Under the pieces are notes generated by a model. That model did not search any database, was not told where the DNA came from, and worked only from the letters and a program-made list of their open reading frames with translations. Shown here piece after piece: positions 1 to 9,231 of a stretch of 64,000 nt of DNA; position 1 is the first letter of the stretch; every line of letters starts with the position of its first letter. A program made the position numbers and the translations under genes. This DNA comes from Actinomycetota bacterium (GTDB taxonomy: Bacteria > Actinomycetota > Acidimicrobiia > Acidimicrobiales > Ilumatobacteraceae): contig CANGIP010000009.1 in the NCBI GenBank assembly GCA_947454105.1, positions 33,759-97,758 of the forward strand, in the 5' to 3' direction.

Positions 1-3000
1 ACGTAGTCACCTACGGTGCATCCGCGCGGCGCAAAGCTCAACTGGAAGCGTGAGGTTGAGAACACTCCGCCGTCAACGGCCACTCGAGCATTTGTACCTG
101 TCGCATCAAAACCGAATTGGAAACACGGTTCAGCAGTACTGATGTTGGCAACCAGATCTCCCTTCAGCCAGTCAGTTCCAGTCATCACGCCCGAGGCCTT
201 AGTCGGATCAAAGTAAATGGTCGCTCCAAGTCCCAATGCCGGACGACCATTAATGATTGCTACCTGAGCAGTCATTGACCACAGGTGCGCTCCCGGAATA
301 CCGAACGCATCGTCCCAGAGGTACACGTATCCAGTTTCGGGGTGCGGCAATGGAGTTGTCACACCGTCTGGTTGCCCGAGCGGTTCTTGAGCAACATTGA
401 CCGAGTCAATTTCAAGGCCTGCGTTCATCGCATCAACAAAGACCTTTGAACGTAAAGCAGTTTGACCAGCGTTACTGATCGCAACGGTGACAGAAACTTT
501 CTTCCAATCAGTGCTGGCAGTGAAGCTGGTAGACGCAGTGTCTTGTGCCGATCCACCGACTCCCGAGAGTGTGATGTGTCCAGCAACATTTGCACCAGTT
601 GTTGAACGTACGTATACCGACATCGTCTGCGACGTTTCAGTACTCAGGTTTCCTGGTGTGTCAATCTGCACTCCACCATCAACATTGCTGGTTTTGGAAA
701 TTCTCAGGTAACCACTACCGGACTGCGCCTTATCGGCATCATTGACCTGAGTCTGTGATGCCGTCGCTCCAAAGACAGCCCAGTCGTACTTCTGGACAAT
801 GACATCATCGACATCAAGTGTCGCACCAGTCGTTGTGATCAAAACCTGAGTCGTCATTTGAGTATGTCCGCTATTTGCGATTGGCAATCGCAGCGACACC
901 ATCTGCCAATCAGAAGTTGCAGTGAAGCTTGTTGATGCGCTTTCAAGTGTTCCGCCAACAGTCGACAAAACAAAGCGACCAGATATCGGGGTTCCAGTTG
1001 AAGAACGTACCCAAACAGTTCCTGAATAATTCGAGCCCACAGCTGGAGTGGTTTTTATGGCGTGCTGCATTCCGCTTTCGGCCGAACCGGTCTTGGAGAA
1101 CTGCAACACTCCATCGCTGTCGTGCGCACGAGTTGAGTCAACTTTGACCACCTGAGTGACTGCACCGCCCGATCCGACGAATGTTGTCCACGGATCAGAT
1201 TGCACCACAGTGTCTTGCACCAAGGTGATTGCGTCAATGTCGAGCTTGCCACCAGAAGACAGATCAACTTCTGGGCGAATTGTTGTATTTGCCTTTGTCG
1301 CGGTGAATGTCAGTTCAACGACCTGCCAATCGCCATTAGCAGTGAAGTTCTGGGTCACAGTCTCAGACGATGAACTACTTCCACCTGAAGCCGTCAGTAA
1401 TAGGCGACCATTAATATCGCCTCCATTTGTTGAACGAACACTTGCCTTCATCGTCCAAGTTGCACCTGTTTGGATGGTGGTTGCTTGAGTTGCATAGACA
1501 CCAGCATTAGTACCCGTCGTCACAAGTCGCTCGTAACCTGTTCCATCAGCGGCTGTACTTCGATCGTCCATCTGAAGTTGCGCTGAAGTGGTTCCACTTG
1601 GTTCAACAATCAGCCACGGTTTCATCTGACGCGTGTCGGCATCATCAATCAACATGTTCGCACCAAGAGTGCTCGACTTCACAAGTGTCTTGATCGTGGT
1701 GTTATTGGTCTTGGTGACCGGAATCGTGACCCACACCTGCTGCCAGGTTCCGTTTGCAGTAAAAGACACCCACCTTTGTTCGGTGGTGCCACCTTCGAGA
1801 CTGATGCCGAGTTGACCACTCATATTTGATCCAGTTGCCGACTTCACCCAGACTGAAGCGGTGTAATTGTCACCAACAACGGGCGTGAAGGTACTCGGAT
1901 ATGAGATCGAACCAGCAGAACCAGTCGCTGAGAACTGCAAGTAATTGTCTCCACCATGGGCGATCGTTGAATCTGCGTACGCAGCAGTGGCAACTGTTCC
2001 GCCCGAACCAGCAACAATGCCCCAAGGTGTGGGCTGCGTGAGACCAACAAGTTGAATCGTCGCATCGTCAACCCACAAACTTTGACCAGCGGTGGCATTT
2101 TCAATTTGCATCTTCATCGAGGTTCCGGCAGAACCATTGATCGGCAAATTGACTGTGACTTTTTGCCATGATCCATTTGCAGTAAATGATGTCGTTGCCG
2201 TATCGCTTGTTCCGTTGACACTGACTGTCAATTTGCCAGAAATGTTCGAGCCTGCCGACTTCACCCAAGCAGTTCCAACATAGGTATTACCTTGCGAAGG
2301 TGCGGCAGTCGTATCACGTGATGCATACGCAGATCCAGTGGTAGTACGAAGTTGCATGTAGCCCGAACCACCATGGGCCTTGGATGAGTCTTCGTACAAA
2401 TGCATTGCTGAGCTACCCGAGTACAACTGGAAATTGTCCCAGCGTTGTCCTGATGTTGAAGTGTTGTTACCAGAAGCATCGGTTGATTGTCCGAAAAATC
2501 CAGATCGATTGCCAGCCGGCATCGTCAATGTTTGATTCGCCAAAACTGCACCTGTATCGAGACGCGTTATTGACCCGGTGACATCGTCACCTACCGCGGT
2601 CAAACGGACTCGCATCCAAACTCCTCGTGGCACATTGCTGCCGTTTGAGTTACCCGTTACCCAGTAACGATTACCGCCGTTGAACGTAATAAAGCCGTTA
2701 CTTCCATTGGTATCCAAACGATATGCATATCCGACAGCTGATGACCCTGAACCAGTAACCCAGAACGCGACGTTGGCCATTTCACGAGTCGTATTTGCAC
2801 TTGGTACGTAAACATCTACTGATTCGTCAAAGTCCCCGTTGACATTTCCCCAACTGTCGGTGTTGAAATACCAATAGTCAGCGTTTCCGTCGGTGCGAAG
2901 TGACTTACCCGTGTTGCCATAGTCAGTTGCGTAGATCACACCCGCCGAGTTGTTGATTGGTGGAGCAGATTCAAAGTTGGTGTATCCAACTCCCGACCAA

Positions 3001-6000
3001 GCCGAATCGGGGGCAGGGAAAATCTCAACTGGGGCACCCAAAATTGCGCCGTCATCAAGGTAAATCGTTTGCGGAGCGCCTGTGGTCGCGGTACTTGTAA
3101 TCAGAACTTCAATTCGTAACGATGTATGACTCGCGTTATTAACAGTCAAATTCTTTGAAATTTGTTGCCACGAAGTTGTTGCAGTGAAAGTTTGCGTCGC
3201 TACTTCTTCAGTTCCACCTTTAGCAGTGATCTTCAAAGTTGCATTCGTATTGACTGGTGCCTTAACCCAAATAGATCCGGTGTAGGTCGCGTAGCGAGTT
3301 GGTGCTGCCGTATCAAAATAGACAGAAGAACCGTTCGATCGGGCCTCATAAATGAGTGAGCCCAAACCATCGTGAACATTTGTTCCGTCAGTTGGTACAT
3401 ATTCAGCAAGTACGTTTGAAGTTGCTGGGAGAGGTTTCCACGGAACCATTTGCACAGACATGTCGTCAAACAGAACCTCTGAATACGTTGTGGCCATATC
3501 TTTAAAACCAGGACGAATGTCAGTGTGCCCCGAATTGGCCATGTACAAAGTGATACTGAACTTCTGCCACGTCTGAGTCAATGTGATTGGTGCTTGCGCA
3601 GAGTCGGTTGTTCCACCCGTAGAATCAAGGTAAATGTTTCCGGCCATTGTCGAACATGAACGGCACTTCGCCCATCCAACAAACGTGTACGTCGAGTACT
3701 GCACTGGTGATTCAAGTGTCGACCAATACATGTCCCAGTTCGCTGAGGTTCCCATAGCGCGTAGAACACCAGAACCACTATGCGATGCACCTGGGTCAAA
3801 GCTCACTGTTGGTGCAGGTACTCCCGACAAAACGGTGGGTTTATCAACATTAGGAACTGTGCTCAACGAGTTCACAGTAAGCGTCATGTCATCAAAGAGA
3901 ATTTCAGTGTTAATCGTTGCAATATCTTTAAAACCGGGCCGCGTGTCGGTGTGTCCAGAGTTCGCCATATATAGCGACACGCTGAATTGCTGCCACGTTT
4001 GTGTAATCGTGATGGCCTGATTCACCGAGTCGGTAGTACCACCAGCAGTATCCATAAATACGTTGCCAGCCACACTTGAACACGTGCGACACTTCACCCA
4101 TCCACTGAATGTGTAGGTCGTGAATTGTGTCGGTGACTCATCAGTCGACCAATACATATCCCAGTTAGCTGACGAACCAGTTGCACTGAGAACACCATTA
4201 CCACCGTGAGCTATTGACGGTTCAACACGGACACTTGGACTTCCCGACGCTACACCAGACAACGTTGTCGGCTTCAACACATTTGGTAGTGCGGCGATAG
4301 CGGTAACGGTAGAAGTAGTCACAGGAGTGAATGTCACCGAGTCAATTTCAACCGTGTCACCAAAGTCAAGCGGATCAAGCGTGACAGTAAATGAAGTTTT
4401 ACACGATGACCCAGTGACGGTGTACGACACTTGAGTCCATGATGTTGTCACGTTGAAGACTTGGTTTTGCGACACAGTAGTTTGCGATGAACAACCAGAC
4501 GCTGTCCCCTTCTGATCAATCCAGAGACCAATTCGCCCAGTTGTCGTATCTGGCGATTTCACCCAAGCTGACAACGTGTACGAAGCTCCTGATACTGGAG
4601 CCCACGTCAGGTTCTGATACAAACCGACATTGTTGTACGGGCCACCCGATGTGTAGTTATTCTTAATCTTGACCGCGGTTGTTCCTAGTGGCTCAGCAGT
4701 TGAAGCTTCGTTGGCCAGAACAGTTGTCGCAAAGTTGCTAGTGGTTGTCCAACTGTTGGCATTGCCCGTTTCAAAATCACCGTTCACCAGAACGTCGAGG
4801 TCTTCCATATTGCCTGGAGGCAACAAGTTGGAAGTTGTTCCGTTGCCAGCGATGGAAGCGGTGAAAGTCACTGCGTCAATTTCAACGGTGTCGTTGGCAT
4901 CAAGCGGATCAAGGATGATGCGGAAGCTATTTCGGCATAATGCGCCAGTGACCGAAAATGACACTTGCTGCCAATCGGTTGTCACATTGAATACTTGATT
5001 TTGCGCCAATGTTGGCTGGGTCGAACAACCCGATCCAGTTCCGACCTGCTGGACCCACAAGCCGATACGACCTGTGGTGGAATCAGGAGATTTCACCCAA
5101 GCAGACAACGTGTAAGTGGCGCCACCTTGTGGCGACCACGCGATGTCTTGATACAAACCAGAGTTGAGGTAAGGCCCACCTGAAGTGTTGTTGTTCTTCA
5201 CCTTGACAGCGGTCATGCCTTCGTCTTCGGTTGGCGCAGTTTCGTCACTCAAAACAGTTGTTGTGTATCCGCTATAGGTTCCCCAACCAGTTGCGCTGCC
5301 TTCTTCGAAATCACCGTTGTAGGTGAAATCTAAATCTTCGATATCACCGTTTGATAAAAAGTCACCAGAGTTACCATCTTCAAAATCACCATTTGTCAGA
5401 ATTGACGTTCCAGTTCCAGATTCAAAATCTGAGTTTGGCAATAAATTTTCAGAATCGCTGGCGTCTTCAAAATCACCATGGGGAATATTGCCCTTACCTT
5501 GACGACTATCAAAGCTTCCGTCAATCGCCGACGTGTCGTCTGGTTCAAAACTTCCGGTCGGCACTAAGGAAGCGGCGTCAAATGCTCCCGTTGCTAATGC
5601 TGATTGTGTACCGCTCACATCCATTTCAATAACAAATTCAGTGGTTCCACCACCGGCCGAGAAGCCGATATACACACCCATCGGGAATTTGTTTCCACTC
5701 ACCTTCACCAAGGCTTCGGCGCCGATACTCAGACTGAACGCATTACCTTCTTTCCCAATGTGGAAGGTAATTGTGTTGAGCGAGAATCCACCATTTGACA
5801 TATTGACGTCTAATTCGGCATCTAGCGAGAAGTCGCTGTCGTCAAACCATCCAGTCGCTTTGACGTTTGATAGTGAATCATCAAGACCAACTTTGTCCAT
5901 CAAATATCCGGGCAGTTTAAAATTTGCCGTCAATGAGTTCAATTCGGGCTTTAGTTGAAGCACCGTGTCGTACAGGTTCACCGACGGTAATGAAGTCAGG

Positions 6001-8414
6001 TTTGTCCAGGCCCATCCAGTGAGTTGCGAAGAATCTAGTTCGACGCCGCCACTTGAACTTCCGCCGTCAACACCGCCACCGACCGCAACTTGGGAAATGA
6101 CAAATCCATCGGGAGTCCACTCAACACAACCACCGGTACCTGTCGTCGGAATACCAGGAATATGAATTGTAAAATCTCCACAGAACTCAAAGTTCAAACC
6201 ATCATTAGCCGCACTGAGGTCAGGCATTTCCATATTCGGATCAAATGAATCTTCGCGTTCACCTTTCCATACGGTCAGAGTGGGCGTGGTAATGCTGAAG
6301 TTTTCAAAATCAGCGTCAGGAGCAACTCCTTCAATACGCCCCCACGTTCCGTCAGTGTTTAGTGCGCCATTGATCGCAAGCGATGGCAAACCATCGGGCA
6401 GATCCATCGTGCCATTGAGCATGCCGAGATAAACACCTTCAGCATCCGAGCAGTTCTCTTCAAGCGGACAAGTATCACCCAAAGTGAATTGCGCGTTGAT
6501 GTCAACACCAGTTGTGCTGTTATGCCACGTCGTATTGTTGATGGACACATTCCACGTAAGTTCACCGTCTGTTGATTCAACGGTTCCAGACATTGATTCA
6601 GCACTAATTGATAAGCCTGGGAAACCAGGAACTTCCCACGTGTCACCAACTTGTACGGTAAGAGTTGCAACCCAGTTGTCCTCATCGGTGTATTTGATAT
6701 CGGCGTATTTTTTGAAAGTACTGAAATCATCAAATGCCATGTCGACAGGTCCACCGAGACCACTTGTCGCGGCCATGGGTTGCCGTGATCCCGAAGTTTG
6801 TTGAACAGTGCGCACTCCTGCTGTTTGTACGGTTGCTTCGCTGTCCATCCCTATAGATCCACCGCCCAAAACTAAACCTGCTGACAACGGGACTTTGCCA
6901 CCTTCAGCATCTTTAATGGCGGCGCTGAACTTGTAGTACGGCACAGTACGCGCCACACCATTTTTTACATAGCCAGCACTCTCATAACGGCCAACCAACG
7001 GAAGCGGCGTCGCACCCATACGCAACACACCCGCGACCGTCAAACCAAACGCACCATCACCTTGAATATCACCATTCAACAAGATCCGACTGTTCTTACG
7101 CGAAATCACCGCTGCAACATTGGTTTGCTTCACAATCGCGCCGGTTGCGTTTGAGAACTTAATCGTGAGACGCGTTAAAGGGTCCCAACCATCAGGCAAA
7201 CTAATCATCTTCAGATCGTTCGTAGTGACCGTCACTTTGCCATCAATGAGACCGTTATCAATCGTGATCGAACCCTGAATACTGGGCTTACTCATTGGTT
7301 GACTGAGCCCAAGAACCTGACCACCACCATTGCTAATCGCAACATTCCATGTTTTGGCTGCTGAATACGTAAATGTTCCATTCATCGTCAATTTTGTGCT
7401 CGTCAACACCGCGGTCGTAGAAACATCCCACGTCACCACATTGTTCTTGCTCGCAATGACGCCCGTGAGATCTTTCGTCGCCACTGTCAACACTGGGAAA
7501 ACTTTGGGCGCCCACGTCTTTGTTGACGCGTTCATAACACGAACTTGCCATGCTTTCTCATCCAAAATCAAAACGCGCGCATTCGCAATCACCGGAATCG
7601 TGTCACCTAGAACAACAGTCGTCGTTCCAGTCACTCCTGGAACACGATCGGTCATATCGATAGTTGTGATACCAGTCGGAGTGTTCTTATCAATCACACC
7701 GGCAGCACCACTGCCCGCGATATGCCATTTTGACTTCACATCAGTCGCACCATTTTTCGGTGCAACATACGAACCAGTTAAAGCGATCGTCTGACCAGCA
7801 AACGGAACGGAACCGTTAGCGGTCAGTTCGTAACTCCCGTCCTCATTCAAAGCGCCCGTCATCGAAATCTTTCCCTGACCACGCGACAACGAATACTGCA
7901 CTTCACCCACTAAAGCTTTCTTCGCATCCGAATACGTCAACACCAGCGATGCGGCATTCGTCCACGTTGGAACTACTTTTGGATGTTCAGATAAAGCAAT
8001 TGTTACCGTGCCAGTGATAACTCCGTTGGCTGATGTCACAGAACCAGAAAAATCATCACTTAATAAATCAAAACCCCCAATCGAACCCGAACCACCAATG
8101 ATTGTGGTTGTCCAATTCGCGTCATCAGTCACCGATGTTGAACCCATCAACGTGATCCCAGCCGGCGTCGCGATATTGACGACTGCCTCACCTGTAACTG
8201 GAACAGAAGCACTATCCGTCGGCGCAACCGAATCACCCGGCAACGTCGAATCAACAACCGAATCAGACGGAGCTTCAGTACTTGACGATGATGTTCCAGA
8301 ATCACCCGAACTCACCAACGCCACAACACCTAACGTCACCGTTCCTACAGCAACAGCACCCACCACAACCGACACCAATGGATTCTTGACAACCCACCCA
8401 AAAAACTTCGACAC
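1..8414 (-). CDS. Giant secreted modular surface protein (C-terminus outside window)
   Basis: This reading frame stays open from a GTG start to the window edge, giving at least 2804 residues with the C-terminus missing. An in-frame TGA lies 16 codons upstream of the GTG, which makes it the first usual start, and GTGGAG sits about 8 nt before it. Residues 4-33 form a hydrophobic export or anchor segment, followed by a Ser/Thr/Asp-rich linker. About 900 residues of beta-rich, Gly/Thr/Ser-rich sequence come next. After these are a run of NGDFE-like motifs, two Cys-containing modules, further jelly-roll modules resembling the CBM4/9 carbohydrate-binding family, a concanavalin/LamG-like module, and five more CBM-like modules. 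Family knowledge suggests binding of extracellular glycans or adhesion. No catalytic domain is visible. A sortase lies 8 kb away, but whether this protein carries a sorting signal cannot be seen. Frame, start and export are well supported; function is inferred. Confidence 0.85.
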   Translation of the reverse strand, partial: MSKFFGWVVKNPLVSVVVGAVAVGTVTLGVVALVSSGDSGTSSSSTEAPSDSVVDSTLPGDSVAPTDSASVPVTGEAVVNIATPAGITLMGSTSVTDDANWTTTIIGGSGSIGGFDLLSDDFSGSVTSANGVITGTVTIALSEHPKVVPTWTNAASLVLTYSDAKKALVGEVQYSLSRGQGKISMTGALNEDGSYELTANGSVPFAGQTIALTGSYVAPKNGATDVKSKWHIAGSGAAGVIDKNTPTGITTIDMTDRVPGVTGTTTVVLGDTIPVIANARVLILDEKAWQVRVMNASTKTWAPKVFPVLTVATKDLTGVIASKNNVVTWDVSTTAVLTSTKLTMNGTFTYSAAKTWNVAISNGGGQVLGLSQPMSKPSIQGSITIDNGLIDGKVTVTTNDLKMISLPDGWDPLTRLTIKFSNATGAIVKQTNVAAVISRKNSRILLNGDIQGDGAFGLTVAGVLRMGATPLPLVGRYESAGYVKNGVARTVPYYKFSAAIKDAEGGKVPLSAGLVLGGGSIGMDSEATVQTAGVRTVQQTSGSRQPMAATSGLGGPVDMAFDDFSTFKKYADIKYTDEDNWVATLTVQVGDTWEVPGFPGLSISAESMSGTVESTDGELTWNVSINNTTWHNSTTGVDINAQFTLGDTCPLEENCSDAEGVYLGMLNGTMDLPDGLPSLAINGALNTDGTWGRIEGVAPDADFENFSITTPTLTVWKGEREDSFDPNMEMPDLSAANDGLNFEFCGDFTIHIPGIPTTGTGGCVEWTPDGFVISQVAVGGGVDGGSSSGGVELDSSQLTGWAWTNLTSLPSVNLYDTVLQLKPELNSLTANFKLPGYLMDKVGLDDSLSNVKATGWFDDSDFSLDAELDVNMSNGGFSLNTITFHIGKEGNAFSLSIGAEALVKVSGNKFPMGVYIGFSAGGGTTEFVIEMDVSGTQSALATGAFDAASLVPTGSFEPDDTSAIDGSFDSRQGKGNIPHGDFEDASDSENLLPNSDFESGTGTSILTNGDFEDGNSGDFLSNGDIEDLDFTYNGDFEEGSATGWGTYSGYTTTVLSDETAPTEDEGMTAVKVKNNNTSGGPYLNSGLYQDIAWSPQGGATYTLSAWVKSPDSTTGRIGLWVQQVGTGSGCSTQPTLAQNQVFNVTTDWQQVSFSVTGALCRNSFRIILDPLDANDTVEIDAVTFTASIAGNGTTSNLLPPGNMEDLDVLVNGDFETGNANSWTTTSNFATTVLANEASTAEPLGTTAVKIKNNYTSGGPYNNVGLYQNLTWAPVSGASYTLSAWVKSPDTTTGRIGLWIDQKGTASGCSSQTTVSQNQVFNVTTSWTQVSYTVTGSSCKTSFTVTLDPLDFGDTVEIDSVTFTPVTTSTVTAIAALPNVLKPTTLSGVASGSPSVRVEPSIAHGGNGVLSATGSSANWDMYWSTDESPTQFTTYTFSGWVKCRTCSSVAGNVFMDTAGGTTDSVNQAITITQTWQQFSVSLYMANSGHTDTRPGFKDIATINTEILFDDMTLTVNSLSTVPNVDKPTVLSGVPAPTVSFDPGASHSGSGVLRAMGTSANWDMYWSTLESPVQYSTYTFVGWAKCRSCSTMAGNIYLDSTGGTTDSAQAPITLTQTWQKFSITLYMANSGHTDIRPGFKDMATTYSEVLFDDMSVQMVPWKPLPATSNVLAEYVPTDGTNVHDGLGSLIYEARSNGSSVYFDTAAPTRYATYTGSIWVKAPVNTNATLKITAKGGTEEVATQTFTATTSWQQISKNLTVNNASHTSLRIEVLITSTATTGAPQTIYLDDGAILGAPVEIFPAPDSAWSGVGYTNFESAPPINNSAGVIYATDYGNTGKSLRTDGNADYWYFNTDSWGNVNGDFDESVDVYVPSANTTREMANVAFWVTGSGSSAVGYAYRLDTNGSNGFITFNGGNRYWVTGNSNGSNVPRGVWMRVRLTAVGDDVTGSITRLDTGAVLANQTLTMPAGNRSGFFGQSTDASGNNTSTSGQRWDNFQLYSGSSAMHLYEDSSKAHGGSGYMQLRTTTGSAYASRDTTAAPSQGNTYVGTAWVKSAGSNISGKLTVSVNGTSDTATTSFTANGSWQKVTVNLPINGSAGTSMKMQIENATAGQSLWVDDATIQLVGLTQPTPWGIVAGSGGTVATAAYADSTIAHGGDNYLQFSATGSAGSISYPSTFTPVVGDNYTASVWVKSATGSNMSGQLGISLEGGTTEQRWVSFTANGTWQQVWVTIPVTKTNNTTIKTLVKSSTLGANMLIDDADTRQMKPWLIVEPSGTTSAQLQMDDRSTAADGTGYERLVTTGTNAGVYATQATTIQTGATWTMKASVRSTNGGDINGRLLLTASGGSSSSSETVTQNFTANGDWQVVELTFTATKANTTIRPEVDLSSGGKLDIDAITLVQDTVVQSDPWTTFVGSGGAVTQVVKVDSTRAHDSDGVLQFSKTGSAESGMQHAIKTTPAVGSNYSGTVWVRSSTGTPISGRFVLSTVGGTLESASTSFTATSDWQMVSLRLPIANSGHTQMTTQVLITTTGATLDVDDVIVQKYDWAVFGATASQTQVNDADKAQSGSGYLRISKTSNVDGGVQIDTPGNLSTETSQTMSVYVRSTTGANVAGHITLSGVGGSAQDTASTSFTASTDWKKVSVTVAISNAGQTALRSKVFVDAMNAGLEIDSVNVAQEPLGQPDGVTTPLPHPETGYVYLWDDAFGIPGAHLWSMTAQVAIINGRPALGLGATIYFDPTKASGVMTGTDWLKGDLVANISTAEPCFQFGFDATGTNARVAVDGGVFSTSRFQLSFAPRGCTVGDY
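400..2440 (-). repeat. Five tandem CBM4/9-like jelly-roll modules (distal array)
   Basis: In the translated minus strand a motif of the form SFTA(T/N)(S/G)(D/S)WQ recurs near positions 505, 903, 1323, 1740 and 2163, a spacing of 398-423 bp. Each unit also has a GSGYL-like strand, a (V/A)WV(R/K)S segment and a DD(A/V) strand near its end, as expected for galactose-binding-like jelly rolls. Similarity is clear at protein level but moderate at DNA level, so the array is not a recent perfect duplication. Confidence 0.75.
2440..3010 (-). other. Concanavalin/LamG-like module inside the giant protein
   Basis: Between the two jelly-roll arrays the protein has about 190 residues of different character. 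It contains YWYFNTDSWG, a VDVYVPS strand, NGGNRYWVTG, a GVWMRVRL strand and a closing RWDNFQLYSG. This is typical of laminin-G or concanavalin-like lectin folds that bind sugars. The assignment rests on motif appearance alone. Confidence 0.5.
3040..5285 (-). repeat. Five further CBM4/9-like modules, including two near-duplicate pairs
   Basis: The conserved Trp-Gln/Thr strand recurs near 3165, 3565, 3990, 4435 and 4970. The modules at about 3500-3830 and 3880-4250 are clearly related at DNA level and both carry a CxxC (KCRTC and KCRSC). The modules at about 4320-4790 and 4860-5285 form a second pair sharing an ATTVL strand, KNN-TSGGPY and GLYQ. These pairs imply more recent duplications than in the distal array. 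Confidence 0.75.
5285..5600 (-). repeat. Compressed array of NGDFE-type module-start motifs
   Basis: About 100 residues of the giant protein contain eight degenerate copies of a short motif: TGAFDAAS, TGSFEPDD, DGSFDSRQ, HGDFEDAS, NSDFESGT, NGDFEDGN, NGDIEDLD and NGDFEEGS. Each resembles the N-terminal strand of CBM4/9-type modules (NGDFE-G-W), but only the last is followed by a module body. The segment is rich in Asp and Glu and may bind calcium or act as a spacer. Confidence 0.6.
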
Positions 8415-8494
8415 GCCGCCAACTCCACTCTCTGATGTAGACCCGAAAGCCCCAATTGGTCAAACAGAAAAACTACTTCAAAACGTCTGACCCA

Positions 8495-8530
8495 CTGACA
8501 TTTAGGTGACCTCAAAAAAGGAAATGTCAG
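8495..8530 (-). terminator. Hairpin after the molybdoenzyme gene (weak terminator candidate)
   Basis: A perfect 9-bp inverted repeat (CTGACATTT / AAATGTCAG) has an 18-nt loop and overlaps the stop codon of the upstream molybdoenzyme gene. On the minus strand the loop contains a T6 run, but no T run follows the stem. It may be a terminator, an mRNA-stabilising element or a protein site between this gene and the giant surface-protein gene. Confidence 0.35.
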
Positions 8531-9231
8531 TCGTTCCAGAAACGTTGTTCTTTAAACGGATCGGCATACATGTGGTAGCCGTTGCGCTCCCAAAAACCAG
8601 GGGCATCCTTCGGGATGAGTTCAATCCCTCGTAGCCATTTGGCGCTTTTCCAGAAATACAAGTGCGGAATGACAATTCGAACCGGACCACCATGTTCGGC
8701 AGTGATCTCTTCACCCTCAAACGCGTACGCAACTAAGGCTTCATCAGTCGTTATGTCGGCAAGCGGCACATTTGTGGTGTATCCGAATTCGGCATGTTCC
8801 ATCACGTGAGTTGCTTCAGGTTGCACTCCAGCCATCTCGAACAGATCGCGTACGCGCACCCCGGTCCACGTGGTATCAAATTTGCTCCATTTGGTGACGC
8901 AGTGAATATCAAAGGTCAACGACACACTTGGTAACGCCTTCAACTCATCAAGAGTCAGAGTGAAAGGTCGGTCGACGAGACCGAAAATATTCAAATTCCA
9001 TTGACCAGGTTCATAATCAGGGATATCTCCCACATGAAGCACCGGAAAACGATCCGTTAAATATTGGCCAGGTGGCAAACGGCTCGCGTCTAGGCCTTTT
9101 GCAGAAATGTCCTGCCTATTGCGCTCAAAGAAACTCATACCTGCATTCTGACCCATATTTCGCATGAGAACACCGCCCGAGTCTGGAGATTTTGGGCTGT
9201 AGTTTGAAGCCATGGTCGACGTTTCCACCAT
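8527..9231 (-). CDS. Sulfite-oxidase-type molybdopterin oxidoreductase
   Basis: The protein (234 aa from the longest start) matches the oxidoreductase molybdopterin-binding domain seen in YuiH- and MsrP-like proteins: RLPPGQYLT near residue 55, a FDIHCVTKWS segment whose Cys111 would ligate molybdenum, and a C-terminal IPHLYFWKSAKW block. No Tat signal or heme domain is present, so it looks cytoplasmic and single-domain. Family members reduce or oxidise small S- or N-oxides; the substrate here is unknown. The start is uncertain. ATG 9231 has a GAGGT 2 nt upstream, ATG 9213 overlaps the start of the divergent gene, and ATGs at 9165, 9156 and 9138 are also possible because the conserved region begins near residue 36. 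Confidence 0.85.
   Translation of the reverse strand: MVETSTMASNYSPKSPDSGGVLMRNMGQNAGMSFFERNRQDISAKGLDASRLPPGQYLTDRFPVLHVGDIPDYEPGQWNLNIFGLVDRPFTLTLDELKALPSVSLTFDIHCVTKWSKFDTTWTGVRVRDLFEMAGVQPEATHVMEHAEFGYTTNVPLADITTDEALVAYAFEGEEITAEHGGPVRIVIPHLYFWKSAKWLRGIELIPKDAPGFWERNGYHMYADPFKEQRFWND
9200..9205 (+). promoter_or_regulatory. Probable -10 element of the SixA-like gene (leaderless)
   Basis: TAGTTT lies 6 nt before the ATG at 9212, which would place transcription initiation at or next to the start codon. No Shine-Dalgarno sequence and no convincing -35 hexamer are seen. The same geometry recurs elsewhere in the window. Confidence 0.45.

Noticed and set aside
400..5600. Regularly spaced repeats considered as a CRISPR or satellite array
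   Set aside because: Repeat units are 400-535 bp, in frame and protein-coding, with conserved residues rather than conserved DNA.
8008..8490. Plus-strand frame of 160 codons with Thr/Pro-rich product
   Set aside because: It is antisense to the start of the giant minus-strand gene, whose frame is continuous with recognisable modules; the Thr/Pro richness mirrors Ser/Gly/Val codons on the other strand.
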